Positions 49,185 to 58,984 are shown, counted from the first letter of the stretch. The stretch is DNA of 64,000 bases from Paenibacillus wulumuqiensis (GCF_000971965.1 NZ_KQ040794.1:69150-133149), one strand, 5' to 3'. Made by a program: numbers and translations. Notes: generated from the sequence alone by a model not told the origin.

Positions 49185-49335
49185 TGTATGAAACAAGCAC
49201 AGAGCGGAGGCAAGGGAATAGGGCAAAGGACGACATTGGAGCACAGGAATCTTCATTTCCACCTACTCCAAAGATTCCTGTGCTCCACCTGAGGACGTGC
49301 CCTATCCCTTTCCGCAGCGCTTGCTGCACATAACG
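49185..49335. repeat. long imperfect palindrome (possible mobile or REP-like element)
   Basis: Inner arms TGGAGCACAGGAATCTT (49237-49253) and its exact complement (49271-49287) with a 17-nt loop. Outside, ATAGGGCA...TGCCCTAT, GCGGA...TCCGC and CAAGC...GCTTG continue the pairing with small bulges to about 150 nt in total. No open frame and no long T run. Confidence 0.75.
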
Positions 49336-49400
49336 CCTGGAATTCCCCACCCAGACTTTTTAAAAAATTGTAACTTTTTGATTTGTTTTAGCGTAAATAT

Positions 49401-49429
49401 TTCTTGTATATCCCTTGATGTGTTATGAT
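49401..49429 (+). promoter_or_regulatory. possible promoter of the reoM-ruvX group
   Basis: TTCTTG, a 17-bp spacer, TATGAT. The -35 is weak. Confidence 0.4.
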
Positions 49430-49516
49430 GAGAAAGAATCAACATGAACATCAGGGGATTCCATTTTGAGGAAGCGTGTGAGCAAACACTTTTTCCGAAA
49501 AGCGAGGTGTCAGCGA

Positions 49517-49777
49517 GTGGACTCCATGGACAAAACGGTCAAGTTTAGTGTGAAGGGTGATGAGCAGGAGACCTCCTCACAGGAAATACTACTCACCGTG
49601 TACGATGCACTGGTCGAGAAGGAATACAATCCGATCAATCAGATTGTTGGCTATCTCATTTCGGGGGACCCCGCCTATATTCCCCGTCATAACAATGCGC
49701 GCAGCCTGATCGGAAAAAAAGAGCGGGATGAATTAATAGAAGAACTGGTCCGTTCCTACCTGGCCAGTCATCGGTAG
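49517..49777 (+). CDS. reoM: IreB/ReoM family regulatory phosphoprotein (YrzL)
   Basis: An 86-aa UPF0297 protein: [43 protein letters not shown]. In Listeria, ReoM is phosphorylated at Thr7 by PrkA and controls MurA degradation by ClpCP. The GTG start at 49517 (GAGGTG 7 nt upstream) gives MDSMDKT, placing a Thr exactly at position 7; the ATG at 49526 would not. Order alaS-reoM-ruvX-DUF1292 is conserved in Firmicutes. Confidence 0.9.
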   Translation: MDSMDKTVKFSVKGDEQETSSQEILLTVYDALVEKEYNPINQIVGYLISGDPAYIPRHNNARSLIGKKERDELIEELVRSYLASHR

Positions 49778-49793
49778 AAGCGGAGCGTAAGCA

Positions 49794-50210
49794 ATGAAAA
49801 TATTAGGACTGGATTACGGAGACCGCCGGATCGGTGTCGCTGTCAGTGACGCATTCGGCTGGACCGCTCAAGGAGTCGAAGTTATCGACCGTCAGCGCAA
49901 TCCTGACGTGGACGAACGAATCGCCGAACTGATCCGTGAATACGAGATCGGGGAGATCGTCGTCGGACTTCCCAAAAATATGAACGGCTCCATTGGTCCA
50001 CGTGGTCAATTATGTGTCGATTTTGCAGAACATCTTCGGGAATCTGTGCAGCTGCCTGTTCACCTATGGGATGAGAGGCTTACAACAATGTCAGCCGAGC
50101 GCACATTGATTGAGGCTGATGTAAGTCGCAAGAAACGCAAGCAGGTCGTCGACAAGATGGCCGCAAGCTTGATACTACAAAATTACTTGGATTCTAAAAG
50201 TAAAAGGTGA
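49794..50210 (+). CDS. ruvX: pre-16S rRNA processing nuclease YqgF/RuvX
   Basis: An RNase H-fold protein of 138 aa: MKILGLDYGDRRIGVAVSD, GEIVVGLPKNMNGSIG, WDERLTTMSAERTL and the C-terminal KKRKQVVDKMAASLILQNYLD. The family trims the 5' end of pre-16S rRNA in E. coli. 16 nt after reoM, with GGAGCG upstream. Confidence 0.95.
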   Translation: MKILGLDYGDRRIGVAVSDAFGWTAQGVEVIDRQRNPDVDERIAELIREYEIGEIVVGLPKNMNGSIGPRGQLCVDFAEHLRESVQLPVHLWDERLTTMSAERTLIEADVSRKKRKQVVDKMAASLILQNYLDSKSKR

Positions 50211-50221
50211 GGGTGGTTAAT

Positions 50222-50518
50222 ATGGCGAAGGATCAAAATTTGCTTGAGGACGAACCAGAAATTATTTACATTCCTGATGATGAGGGTAATGAAGAGGAAT
50301 TTGAAGTCATCATGAAATTCGAAGTCGACGGTTCGGACGCCAAATATATGATGGTCGTGCCTATGGAAGCCACAGAGGACGATACCGATGAAGTATATGC
50401 GTTCCGTTATGAAGAAGAAGAAGACGATCTGAAACTCTACATCATCGAAGATGAAGCGGAATGGCAGATTGTTGAAGAAACGTTTAATACATTAGTTGCT
50501 GAATTGGATGGTGAATAA
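50222..50518 (+). CDS. DUF1292 protein (YrzB-like)
   Basis: A 98-aa highly acidic protein: EIIYIPDDEGNEEEFEVIMKFEVDGSDAKYMMVVP. GTGAGGGTGG precedes the ATG, 11 nt after ruvX. Function unknown, but the position in this cluster is conserved. Confidence 0.88.
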   Translation: MAKDQNLLEDEPEIIYIPDDEGNEEEFEVIMKFEVDGSDAKYMMVVPMEATEDDTDEVYAFRYEEEEDDLKLYIIEDEAEWQIVEETFNTLVAELDGE

Positions 50519-50522
50519 ACCG

Positions 50523-50831
50523 ATGAGCGATCTTTCTGCGAGTAGCGTCAAGTTAACAACAAGACTGCTGGAAGCCTATGGTGTGCTGATCGAATTGACC
50601 GATGATCAGGGCCAGACAACAGTTTATCGTCTGATCAGCGAGTTTGAGACGGAGACCGGTGCTTATGCTGTACTGCAAAAAGATACAGGTCTGCCGGAGG
50701 ATGAAGTTGAGATTCTCAAAATTATCGACTCCACTGAAGGACGTCCGGAGCTGGTAACGATCGATGACGACGATGAATGGGAAGATGTAGCCGAGCTGTA
50801 TGACGAACTGACATTACCGTTTGAAGATTAA
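50523..50831 (+). CDS. second DUF1292-like acidic protein
   Basis: A 102-aa acidic protein with the same kind of beta-rich layout: GVLIELTDDQGQTTVYRLISEFETETGAYAVLQ and VTIDDDDEWEDVAELYDELTL. It follows the first DUF1292 gene by 4 nt; GGATGGTG precedes ATG 50523. Likely an old duplication of its neighbour, but identity is too low to prove by eye. Confidence 0.75.
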   Translation: MSDLSASSVKLTTRLLEAYGVLIELTDDQGQTTVYRLISEFETETGAYAVLQKDTGLPEDEVEILKIIDSTEGRPELVTIDDDDEWEDVAELYDELTLPFED

Positions 50832-50889
50832 TCACGGCTGGTTACAGCACGTAGTCCTGACAAGTGCTCAACTCATGTACTTACCTGAA

Positions 50890-50915
50890 AAGAGCGGAAT
50901 CTTTCCGCTCTTTTT
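50890..50915 (+). terminator. terminator before mltG
   Basis: AGAGCGGA/TCCGCTCT stem, short loop, TTTTT. It ends the reoM-ruvX-DUF1292 unit or attenuates mltG. Confidence 0.88.
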
Positions 50916-50941
50916 GGCTGTAAAAGGAGATGTTATATCCA

Positions 50942-52003
50942 TTGCGTAGGCGGGCTGGAAGATTAGGTTGTCTGTTTTTGATCGTTATCATTATTGTTGT
51001 GGGAATAGCAGTATACGGCTGGCGTGCGATGCAGCCAACGGATGCGTCAGAGCAGCCGGTTGCTTATACACTTGAACAGGGGACGTCCAGCGAGGTGCTG
51101 GCCGATCAGCTGGAAGAGAAAGGATTGATCCGGAATGCGACTGCATTCAGGCTGTATCTGAAAATGAACAGCCAGGGCAGTCAGTTCAAGGCAGGCGATT
51201 ATGAATTCACACCAGGAATGACATACGAACAGATCATTACCAAGCTGAACAACGCAGAAGTGGTCGTTCCGAAGACGATGAAGTTTACCATCCCGGAAGG
51301 ATATACGGTAACCCAGATTGCCGACAAGCTGAGTGGTGAAGGATTCGTAGATCGTGCCAAGTTCATGGCACTGGTCGATGATCCGTCCCGGTTCAAGCAG
51401 GCACGTGAATGGAATGTGCCTACCGGCAAAGGCATTCTTCATCCGCTGGAAGGCTATCTGTTTCCGGCCACTTATAATCTTCCGATTGAGAGTACCGAAG
51501 AAGATGTAATTGCCAATATGCTGGCGGGTACACGTACTAACCTGAACAGTATCGACGATCTCGATGCCAAGCTCCAAACACGCAAAATGTCGTTGCATGA
51601 GCTGCTGACCGAAGCTTCTCTGGTAGAGCGTGAGGTCGTTGTACCGGAAGAACGTGCCGAAGTAGCCGGTGTAATCGATAACCGTCTGAAACAGAATATG
51701 AGACTCCAGATTGATGCTACCGTCCAGTACGCACTGGGCAAGCAAAAATCACGTCTGCTGTACTCCGATCTGGAGATTGACAGCCCGTACAATACGTACC
51801 GAAAGGAAGGACTTCCGCCAGGACCAATTGCCAATCCGGGGATTGATGCGATCCGGGCGGCGCTGGAACCCAAGACGTCGGAATATCTGTATTATGTGAC
51901 CAAAAAAGATGGTTCCGGCAGTCATCTGTTTGCCAAGACGTACAAGGAACATCTGAAAAATATTGAGACCAGCAAAGCAACCAGCGCCGACAGCGGCGGC
52001 TAA
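50942..52003 (+). CDS. mltG: endolytic murein transglycosylase MltG
   Basis: Cuts nascent glycan strands and is thought to set their length. The 353-aa product has an N-terminal transmembrane helix (~8-28, LGCLFLIVIIIVVGIAVYG), a LysM-like segment, and the YceG catalytic domain with LTEASLVEREVVVPEERAEVAGVIDNRL (Glu of EASLVERE catalytic) and PPGPIANPGIDAIRAAL. TTG 50942 is preferred; ATG 50930 touches AAAGGAG. Confidence 0.93.
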   Translation: MRRRAGRLGCLFLIVIIIVVGIAVYGWRAMQPTDASEQPVAYTLEQGTSSEVLADQLEEKGLIRNATAFRLYLKMNSQGSQFKAGDYEFTPGMTYEQIITKLNNAEVVVPKTMKFTIPEGYTVTQIADKLSGEGFVDRAKFMALVDDPSRFKQAREWNVPTGKGILHPLEGYLFPATYNLPIESTEEDVIANMLAGTRTNLNSIDDLDAKLQTRKMSLHELLTEASLVEREVVVPEERAEVAGVIDNRLKQNMRLQIDATVQYALGKQKSRLLYSDLEIDSPYNTYRKEGLPPGPIANPGIDAIRAALEPKTSEYLYYVTKKDGSGSHLFAKTYKEHLKNIETSKATSADSGG

Positions 52004-52030
52004 GACAGCACAGTGAGAACATACACATAC

Positions 52031-52069
52031 ACAGGGATATAGTCCGGCAGGTCCGGGGTATATCCCTGT
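52031..52069 (+). terminator. hairpin after mltG
   Basis: ACAGGGATATA/TATATCCCTGT perfect 11-bp stem with inner CCGG/CCGG; weak T content follows. Confidence 0.65.
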
Positions 52070-52220
52070 CTGTCCGTGAACGAGAGGAATAGACAATATA
52101 TATTCACTCCAGGGCGGTCAGAACGATAGAATTACTGGTACAATGAACAATGTAGCAAGACAGGGAATCCTGCAGAAATAGGATGAATATACAGCCGTAC
52201 AGGCTGGGAGGTGGCTTTAC

Positions 52221-53150
52221 ATGAGTAACAAACCCGAGCTGTTGGTGACCGTATCCTCGATGGAGGAGCTGCGCCGTCTGGCAGAAGCAGGGGCCGATGC
52301 CTTTCTGGTTGGTGAGGAACGGTATGGCATGCGTATGCCAGGCGAATTTACAAGAGAAGAGATTGCCGAAGCGGCAGCGTATGTGCATGCTGGGGGCAAA
52401 CGCATTTATGCAGCTGTTAATAATCTGATGACCAATGATGTGCTGGACGAGCTGCCAGCCTATATCGCTGCTCTGCGTGATGCCGGTGTAGACGGAATCG
52501 AGTTTGGCGATCCGTCGGTACTGGCGGCAGTACGTGAGATTGCACCGGAGATGGCGCTGCACTGGAATGCCGAGATGACTTCGACCAATTCATCCACAGC
52601 CAACTACTGGGGCCGCAAAGGCGCGACACGGGCTGTGCTGGCACGTGAGCTGAATATGGATGAGATTACCGGCATGATGGATAAAATGGAAGTGGAAGCC
52701 CAGGTCCAGGTACATGGGATGACCAATATTTATCATTCCAAACGCCGGCTTGTGCAGAGCTATATGGAACATCAGGGCAGAGAAGTGAGCGGTGATCTGG
52801 GATTGCAGCGCGGATTGTTCCTGATCGAAGCAGAGCGCCGGGATGAGAAGTTCCCGATCTATGAGGACAGCAATGGTACCCATATTATGAGTTCGGAAGA
52901 TATTTGCATTCTCGAAGATCTGCATCTGCTAATGGAAGCGGGTGTGCAGAGCTTCAAGGTCGAAGGAATATTGAAGCCGATCGCATACAATGAAGCTGTC
53001 GTGCGTGCCTATCGTCAGGCGATTGATGCCTACGCAGCCGATCCGGACAGTTATGAATTCAAGGAAGAATGGCTGGATGAAGTGCGTCGTCTGCAAGATC
53101 CGGAACGTGAGCTCGGTTTTGGATTCTTTTACAAGGAACAGGTGTATTGA
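52221..53150 (+). CDS. trhP1: U32 family tRNA hydroxylation protein TrhP1 (YrrN-like)
   Basis: A 309-aa U32 'peptidase' fold protein. With TrhP2 it is needed in Bacillus subtilis to form 5-hydroxyuridine at U34, with prephenate involved. It has GADAFLVGEERYGMR, HWNAEMTS and FKVEGILKPIAYNEAVVRAYRQAID. Unlike TrhP2 it lacks the cysteine cluster and keeps only an isolated Cys (EDICILED). GGGAGGTGG precedes the ATG. 29 nt before trhP2. Confidence 0.88.
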   Translation: MSNKPELLVTVSSMEELRRLAEAGADAFLVGEERYGMRMPGEFTREEIAEAAAYVHAGGKRIYAAVNNLMTNDVLDELPAYIAALRDAGVDGIEFGDPSVLAAVREIAPEMALHWNAEMTSTNSSTANYWGRKGATRAVLARELNMDEITGMMDKMEVEAQVQVHGMTNIYHSKRRLVQSYMEHQGREVSGDLGLQRGLFLIEAERRDEKFPIYEDSNGTHIMSSEDICILEDLHLLMEAGVQSFKVEGILKPIAYNEAVVRAYRQAIDAYAADPDSYEFKEEWLDEVRRLQDPERELGFGFFYKEQVY

Positions 53151-53179
53151 TAAGCAACAAGATCAAGGGGGAGATCTTC

Positions 53180-54538
53180 ATGAGTACCATGGATAAACCA
53201 AAATATTTCGGAAAACGTCATCGTCTCGCCAAGCCGGAACTGCTTGCACCTGCAGGCAATCTGGAAAAGCTCAAGTTTGCGATCCACTATGGCGCAGACG
53301 CTGTGTACATCGGCGGACAAAAATACGGCCTTCGGTCCAACGCGGATAACTTCAGCTTTGAAGAGATGCGGGAAGGCGTTGAATTTGCCAATAAATATGG
53401 TGCCAAAGTATTCGTGGCTACGAATATTTATGCCCATGATGAAGATATTGATGGTATTGAAGAATACCTGCGCAATCTGGAGAATGCCGGAATCTCGGCC
53501 ATTATCGTCGCCGATCCGACCATTATCGAGATTGCCCTGCGCTGCGCGCCAAAGCTGGAAGTTCATCTGAGCACCCAGCAGTCGACGATCAACTGGCAGG
53601 CCGTAAAGTTCTGGAAAGAAGAAGGATTGCCGCGTGTCGTGCTGGGCCGCGAGACCAGCCTGGAAGAGATTGCCGAGATCAAAAAGCATGTCGATGTGGA
53701 GATCGAAGCCTTTATTCACGGAGCGATGTGTTCTTCCTTCTCTGGACGCTGCGTACTGTCCAACCACTTTACCGATCGTGACTCCAACCGTGGCGGCTGC
53801 TGTCAGTCCTGCCGCTGGAAGTATGACCTGTTCGAGGATGCCCGTTCGCAGGAAGAATGGATATCCGAAGAGGAAGCGGCAGACAACCGTGTACTGGAGC
53901 AATTCCGTCTTGGTGTCAATCAGAAGCCGCTGTATGAAGAGAACGATAATCCGTTCTCCATGGGTTCCAAGGATCTGTGCATGCTGGAATCCATTCCGGA
54001 TCTGATCGAAGTCGGTATCGACAGCTTCAAAATTGAAGGCCGGATGAAATCGATCCACTATGTCGCTACGGTGGTTAATGCGTATCGTCAGGCGATTGAC
54101 TCCTACATGGCTGATCCGGAAAATTATGTACTCAAGCCGGAATGGCTGGAGGATATCAACAAGGCAGCCAACCGTCCGCTGAACACCGGATTTTTCTATG
54201 ATACGCCGGATAATGAAGATCATATCTACGAGCCGGAAGACAAAGCCGTACCTTACGACTTTGCCGGGTTGGTACTGGATTATGATGCGGCGACAGGAAT
54301 GGCTACCATCCAGCAGCGTAACAACTTCAAACCGGGACAGGAAATTGAATTTTTCGGTCCGGGCAATACATTCTTCAAGCAGACCGTAGGTCAGATCTGG
54401 GATGAAGAAGGCAATGAACTGGATGCAGCCCGTCATCCACTGCAAAAAATCAAAATGAAAGTGGATCAGCCGGTTCGCTACTTTGATATGATGCGCAAGA
54501 AAAATGTCAAAAAGGTCAAAATGTCGGCTGCTGTGTAA
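53180..54538 (+). CDS. trhP2: U32 family tRNA hydroxylation protein TrhP2 (YrrO-like)
   Basis: A 452-aa partner of TrhP1. LLAPAGNLEKLKFAIHYGADAVYIGG, HLSTQQSTINWQAV, and the Fe-S cysteine set MCSSFSGRCVLSNHF...RGGCCQSCRW are visible, then SFKIEGRMKSIHYVATVVNAYRQAID and a C-terminal beta domain (~365-452). ATG 53180 with AAGGGGGAG upstream. The Bacillus udk and greA genes do not follow here. Confidence 0.92.
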   Translation: MSTMDKPKYFGKRHRLAKPELLAPAGNLEKLKFAIHYGADAVYIGGQKYGLRSNADNFSFEEMREGVEFANKYGAKVFVATNIYAHDEDIDGIEEYLRNLENAGISAIIVADPTIIEIALRCAPKLEVHLSTQQSTINWQAVKFWKEEGLPRVVLGRETSLEEIAEIKKHVDVEIEAFIHGAMCSSFSGRCVLSNHFTDRDSNRGGCCQSCRWKYDLFEDARSQEEWISEEEAADNRVLEQFRLGVNQKPLYEENDNPFSMGSKDLCMLESIPDLIEVGIDSFKIEGRMKSIHYVATVVNAYRQAIDSYMADPENYVLKPEWLEDINKAANRPLNTGFFYDTPDNEDHIYEPEDKAVPYDFAGLVLDYDAATGMATIQQRNNFKPGQEIEFFGPGNTFFKQTVGQIWDEEGNELDAARHPLQKIKMKVDQPVRYFDMMRKKNVKKVKMSAAV

Positions 54539-54581
54539 TTCAGCGATCGATGGACCATTCTCATAACCGATAGCTTTAACT

Positions 54582-54632
54582 AAATAAATAAGGCTTTTTA
54601 TACGTAATAGTATAAAAGGCCTTATTTATTTG
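54582..54632 (+). terminator. terminator after trhP2
   Basis: AAATAAATAAGGC-TTTTTATAC and GTATAAAA-GCCTTATTTATTT arms, a very long AT-rich stem usable on both strands. Confidence 0.85.
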
Positions 54633-54791
54633 CGCTAAAAAGGTTAATTTATCCCTGATATGCACCGATAATGAATGCATACGTATATCCATCGTACCTG
54701 TTTGGCAATTTGTGATAGTACATTTTAACTGTATAACTAACTTAGAATGACATCCTTTTAAAATGAATTCTAAAGTGGTAGGTGAAGGGTT

Positions 54792-57500
54792 ATGGGATTG
54801 GGACGGAAACGGAGCAAGTCAGGACAGCAGCCGGTTAGACTGGATAAAAAATTGTTGAAAAAAAGCAGGGAAAGCAAGGGTAAGGCACAGCAGACAAACA
54901 TAACGGGTACAACAGATTCATCTTCTTCAAGCGCAGTACATAAATGGTTTGAAAGAAAACGAGGCGCCGCCGCTTCAACAGGCAAACGCCGGCTTTTCGG
55001 TAAAAATGGCCGTTCCGCGCAGCCAAGTATCCAGCAGCCTGTGCAACAGGAATCGGAAGCGCCTTCAAACAATAAACCGGCAGTTATTTCCTCCAAAGGA
55101 CGCCGCCGCTGGAAAAAAGGTACTGCATCGCTGGGGCAAACAGCCCGCAGCTGGCGTGAACTTCATCCGGCCAAATCGGTGGGAATGAAGCTGTTTTTGA
55201 TTTTCTTTGTCGCGATTATGGTATTTGTGATCTCGCTCGGCAGTTTTTCTTATTTTCAGGCCAAAAGTGTCATCAAGGAAAATGCGGCGATCAGCAATGA
55301 GCAGACGATTATCCAGACCGGCGAGAAACTGGATGTTATGCTGAACCAGCTGGTAAATTCGTCGATTCAGGTGTTTTTTAATCCTACAATGCAAAAAGAT
55401 CTGTCGGCATTGGGCCGAAGTGATCTCGGTGAATATGAAAAGTATCAGACGATCAACTCGGTGAGTGACAATCTGCAGAATCAGATGAACTCGATGGACT
55501 CTATTGAGGCAATCTATATGGTGCCCCTGGATGAATCGATGGATATTATCGGCGCAGGCGTAGGCATACCGGAAGCCAGTGAGATCCGAAGCAAGGAATG
55601 GTACCAATCACTCGCCAAAGGTGACAGTGTCATGACCTGGATTCCAACGGCCCAGATGGATGGTTCCAACAAGAACTTTACGTATGCGCGAGCGATGCGT
55701 ACATCCAGCAGTGCCAGTTCGTTCGTATTCGTCATGAGCATTAACAGCAAGTGGATCAATGATCAGATCAGCAGCCTCAAGCTGGGAGACGGAAGCCATG
55801 TCGATCTGATCGGCGGGCCGGAGCATACTGTGATCGCTTCTACGGAACCGGATACGGTCGCCCAGCCTTCGGTACACGGATTTTTGAATCAGATTCAAAA
55901 TGGTAGCGGACGTTTCGAGAATGATCAAGGCCGGGAGCCGACGCTAATAGCTTACAGTGTGCTGGATACCGTGGACTGGAAACTGGTAGGCACAGTACCT
56001 GTAGACTCACTCGTAGCCAGTGCCAGCGGAATTCTGACGATGACCTGGATTATGGCGGTGATCGACGGGGTGGTCGCTATTGTGATCGGTATACTGATCA
56101 TACGCATGATCGGCAGACCGCTGCGCAAGCTGCAGCAGCTGATGAATCAGGGAGCTCAGGGGATGCTGCATGTGCGCACGGATCATCGGTCTTCGGATGA
56201 GATCGGCCAGCTGTCACTTGCCTTTAACGATATGATGAGCAATATTACAGCGCTGGTCCAGCAGACCAGCCAGTCCGCCCAGCAGGTGCTGGATACCGCC
56301 TCATCGCTCAGCCAGGCATCCAGACAGACTGCTGCATCAGCCAGCGAGATTGCGACAGCTACCGAGGAGATTGCTAACGGAGCAGGCAGTCTGGCACGTG
56401 AAGCGGAGCGGGGGACCGAACTGGCGGATACGATGAACCAGCAGATGAGCAGAGTCGTAGCAGCCAATGAACAGATGGGCACCTCTGCGCAGCAGGTGGA
56501 GAAAGCGAGTGAGACCGGTGTACAGCATATGGAGCAGCTGTTGAATCGGACGACCGTCACCGAGGAAATGATCCGTTCCCTGGGCGCGCGCATTGATTCG
56601 CTCAAGCAGAGTACCTCCTCGGTGCAGCAGGTGCTGGATGCCATGCAGAACATTACCAAACAGACCAATATCCTCTCCCTGAATGCGACGATCGAAGCGG
56701 CGCGGGCAGGTGCGGCAGGCAAAGGATTTATGGTTGTAGCGGGTGAAGTGCGTAATCTGGCCGAACAATCCCGTCAGTCCATCCTGATGGTAGGAGAGAT
56801 CACTGCCAATATCCAGAGTGAAATGGAAGAAACGGTCAGTGTGCTGAATCAGGCTTATCCGCTCTTCCAGCAGCAGACCGAATCAGTCAAGGATACTACC
56901 TCGATCTTTGAGACCGTACAGAGCCAGATGCAGGAATTTGTCCAGAAGCTGAATTCGGCGACCTCCTCGATCAGTGAGCTGAATCAGGTGCAGCAGGTGA
57001 TCAATGAAGCGATGAGCAATGTCAGCGCAGTGGCAGAACAGTCCTCGGCTACGTCGGAAGAAGTCGCTTCCCTCAGTAATGAACAGCAAAATGTCAGCGG
57101 TCAACTGGTAGCATTATCCGGACAGCTGGAAAATGTATCGGTCGAGCTGAAAGAAACGATTTCACGTTTTACCATTGAACAGGATAAAGATGAGTCGGAT
57201 AATACGGCTGGTGCTGGTGCTGGTGCTGGTGCTGGTGCTGGTGCTGGTGCTGGTGCTGGTGCTGGTGCTGGTGCTGGTGCTGGTGTGGGTGCTGAGAGCG
57301 TGGAACCTGTTGAAGAAGATGATGATACCGAATTCAACGTCGAATCTGCAAAGCCAGTGAAATTGGACCATGCTGAGCTAGAGACGATATCATTGGTGAA
57401 ATCGGATACAGCCTCTATTTCTGAACCGAATACTTTGGCAAATGCAAGTTCTGCTAAAAAAGAAACAGCAGAACCACCGATCCTGGAAAAGGAAGCGTGA
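54792..57500 (+). CDS. methyl-accepting chemotaxis protein, dCache type
   Basis: A 902-aa receptor. Unusual ~130-residue basic, Ser-rich cytoplasmic N-terminus before TM1 (~133-155); an extracytoplasmic sensor (~156-405, dCache-like, with [11 protein letters not shown] and [17 protein letters not shown]); TM2 (~410-440); HAMP (~440-495, [16 protein letters not shown]); and a signalling domain with hairpin tip [37 protein letters not shown]. The C-terminal tail has an (Ala-Gly)13 tract from residue 806, then an acidic stretch, without the usual receptor-end motif. GGTGAAGGG precedes the ATG. No che genes are nearby; the ligand is unknown. Confidence 0.9.
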   Translation: MGLGRKRSKSGQQPVRLDKKLLKKSRESKGKAQQTNITGTTDSSSSSAVHKWFERKRGAAASTGKRRLFGKNGRSAQPSIQQPVQQESEAPSNNKPAVISSKGRRRWKKGTASLGQTARSWRELHPAKSVGMKLFLIFFVAIMVFVISLGSFSYFQAKSVIKENAAISNEQTIIQTGEKLDVMLNQLVNSSIQVFFNPTMQKDLSALGRSDLGEYEKYQTINSVSDNLQNQMNSMDSIEAIYMVPLDESMDIIGAGVGIPEASEIRSKEWYQSLAKGDSVMTWIPTAQMDGSNKNFTYARAMRTSSSASSFVFVMSINSKWINDQISSLKLGDGSHVDLIGGPEHTVIASTEPDTVAQPSVHGFLNQIQNGSGRFENDQGREPTLIAYSVLDTVDWKLVGTVPVDSLVASASGILTMTWIMAVIDGVVAIVIGILIIRMIGRPLRKLQQLMNQGAQGMLHVRTDHRSSDEIGQLSLAFNDMMSNITALVQQTSQSAQQVLDTASSLSQASRQTAASASEIATATEEIANGAGSLAREAERGTELADTMNQQMSRVVAANEQMGTSAQQVEKASETGVQHMEQLLNRTTVTEEMIRSLGARIDSLKQSTSSVQQVLDAMQNITKQTNILSLNATIEAARAGAAGKGFMVVAGEVRNLAEQSRQSILMVGEITANIQSEMEETVSVLNQAYPLFQQQTESVKDTTSIFETVQSQMQEFVQKLNSATSSISELNQVQQVINEAMSNVSAVAEQSSATSEEVASLSNEQQNVSGQLVALSGQLENVSVELKETISRFTIEQDKDESDNTAGAGAGAGAGAGAGAGAGAGAGAGAGVGAESVEPVEEDDDTEFNVESAKPVKLDHAELETISLVKSDTASISEPNTLANASSAKKETAEPPILEKEA
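57207..57284 (+). repeat. GCTGGT x13 in-frame hexanucleotide tract
   Basis: Thirteen perfect copies of GCTGGT encode (Ala-Gly)13 in the chemoreceptor tail. Length changes by whole units keep the frame. Confidence 0.97.
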
Positions 57501-57578
57501 AGCTAATTGGCTGAATTTCCAGCTGGGTATGCAGTTATATCCATTTTAATCGAATAAGAAACCAATAAAGACTAATAA

Positions 57579-57627
57579 AAAACCATCCGCACCTGACTAT
57601 TGCAGCAGTCAGATACGGATGGTTTTG
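57579..57627. terminator. bidirectional terminator between chemoreceptor and AI-2E permease
   Basis: AAAACCATCCG...CTGACT and AGTCAG...CGGATGGTTTT arms; A run before, T run after. Confidence 0.92.
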
Positions 57628-57628
57628 G

Positions 57629-58744
57629 TTATGTTCTGGGGATATCGTCACGAATAGGCTCGAACTCTTCCTTGGGCAGGCGAATCCAGCGTTTGAGATA
57701 GCCCTGCTGGAATAGCTCTTTGAGCAGAATGATCAGTACCGGCGACAGCACGAGACCGGCGACGCCGAAGATGGAGAGAGAGATAATCATCGCGGACAGC
57801 ATCAGATAGGCGGAGGAGATGCCGATCGAGTTGCCGGTGATTTTGGGCTCCAGTAGTTGACGGGTCAGCATCACGACGACGAGCAGCACGGTCAATCCGA
57901 TAGCCAGCCCTGTCTGTCCTACGATAAACAGGTAAATGATCCATGGAATAAATACCACCGGAATACCCAATAGCGGCAAAATATCGAATGCCGCACTAAG
58001 CAGCGCCAGTGCAAAAGAATGATCGACACGCAGAATCAGCAATCCTATGTATACAAGCACGAATGTAATCATGACCATGATCAGCTGGGCTTTGATATAG
58101 CCGCCGATTGCACGGAATACATACTGTTTGAGGAAAAAATATGCCTTTTTGAGCGTGTTGGGCGTTTTCTCGCCGGCAATCCGCCGCCACAGATTGATCT
58201 CTGCACTCAGGAAAAAGGCAAGAATAATACCTACCGCAAAATTTCCGATAAAGGAAGAAAAAGTACCCAGCCAGCCGATAGCGTAATTAAACGTAGCTTT
58301 GACCCAGACAGCGAGTCCGGCGGTAAAAGTAGCAAAATATTCATTGATGCGTTCGGTTAGATCTGCAGGCAATGCATTCATTTCCCGCTGCAGAATCGTT
58401 GTGAAGCTGGCAAAATGCTGCTGTACAATGACCGCATACCGGGGCAGTGAATCGGCAACCTGACTGATCTGGGATATAAAAATCAATCCGGCTCCAAACA
58501 GTGCACCGAGAATAACGAGCACAAACGTAAGTACCGCAATCGCGGAGCAAACCATTTTGGGCAGTCCTCTGCGGTTCAGGAACATTGCAAACGGCTCAAT
58601 CATGGCAAAAATCAGCACAGACAGAAACACCGGAGCGGCAATCCGGTAGAGCTGGCTGGAAATCAGCAGAATCAGATAGACCGTCAGTACGACGACTCCG
58701 ATATCAAATGCGGTGCGCCAGTATTTTTTATAAATGGGTAACAT
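57629..58744 (-). CDS. AI-2E family transporter (YtvI-like)
   Basis: A 371-aa membrane protein of the AI-2E exporter (formerly UPF0118) family with about eight helices. Markers include FDILPLLGIPVVFIPWIIYLFI and LLEPKITGNSIGISSAYLMLSAMIISLSIFG. YtvI of Bacillus sporulation belongs here; others export AI-2 or act as Na+/H+ antiporters, so the substrate is open. ATG 58744 has AAAGGAG ~12 nt upstream. Confidence 0.85.
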   Translation of the reverse strand: MLPIYKKYWRTAFDIGVVVLTVYLILLISSQLYRIAAPVFLSVLIFAMIEPFAMFLNRRGLPKMVCSAIAVLTFVLVILGALFGAGLIFISQISQVADSLPRYAVIVQQHFASFTTILQREMNALPADLTERINEYFATFTAGLAVWVKATFNYAIGWLGTFSSFIGNFAVGIILAFFLSAEINLWRRIAGEKTPNTLKKAYFFLKQYVFRAIGGYIKAQLIMVMITFVLVYIGLLILRVDHSFALALLSAAFDILPLLGIPVVFIPWIIYLFIVGQTGLAIGLTVLLVVVMLTRQLLEPKITGNSIGISSAYLMLSAMIISLSIFGVAGLVLSPVLIILLKELFQQGYLKRWIRLPKEEFEPIRDDIPRT

Positions 58745-58944
58745 GTGATGCCAAATCTCCTTTGCTTGGTAAAATGGGTGGACATGCATCCGTCTTGCAT
58801 TCTTGTACTGCCCGGGTTGATTGGGACAGTAAGGTAATCAAGCAGCAAGTCCGACTTTACATATACGGCATGTATGCCTAATTTGTTACAAAAAGATAAA
58901 AGTGCAGCTTTCAGTATAAAAGATAACATGCCTGTTCATACACA

Positions 58945-58984
58945 AAAGGCTTTCCCGCCTGATCGTGATCAGGGAGAAAGCCTC
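58945..58984 (-). terminator. terminator of ilvD
   Basis: Minus-strand AGGCTTTC...CCTGATCACGATCAGG...GAAAGCCT followed by TTTTG. Confidence 0.85.

Larger units (their letters stand above)
49085..49516. other. intergenic region after alaS
   Basis: Dominated by the long palindrome described at 49185-49335, followed by a possible promoter at 49401-49429. No gene is seen. Confidence 0.5.
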
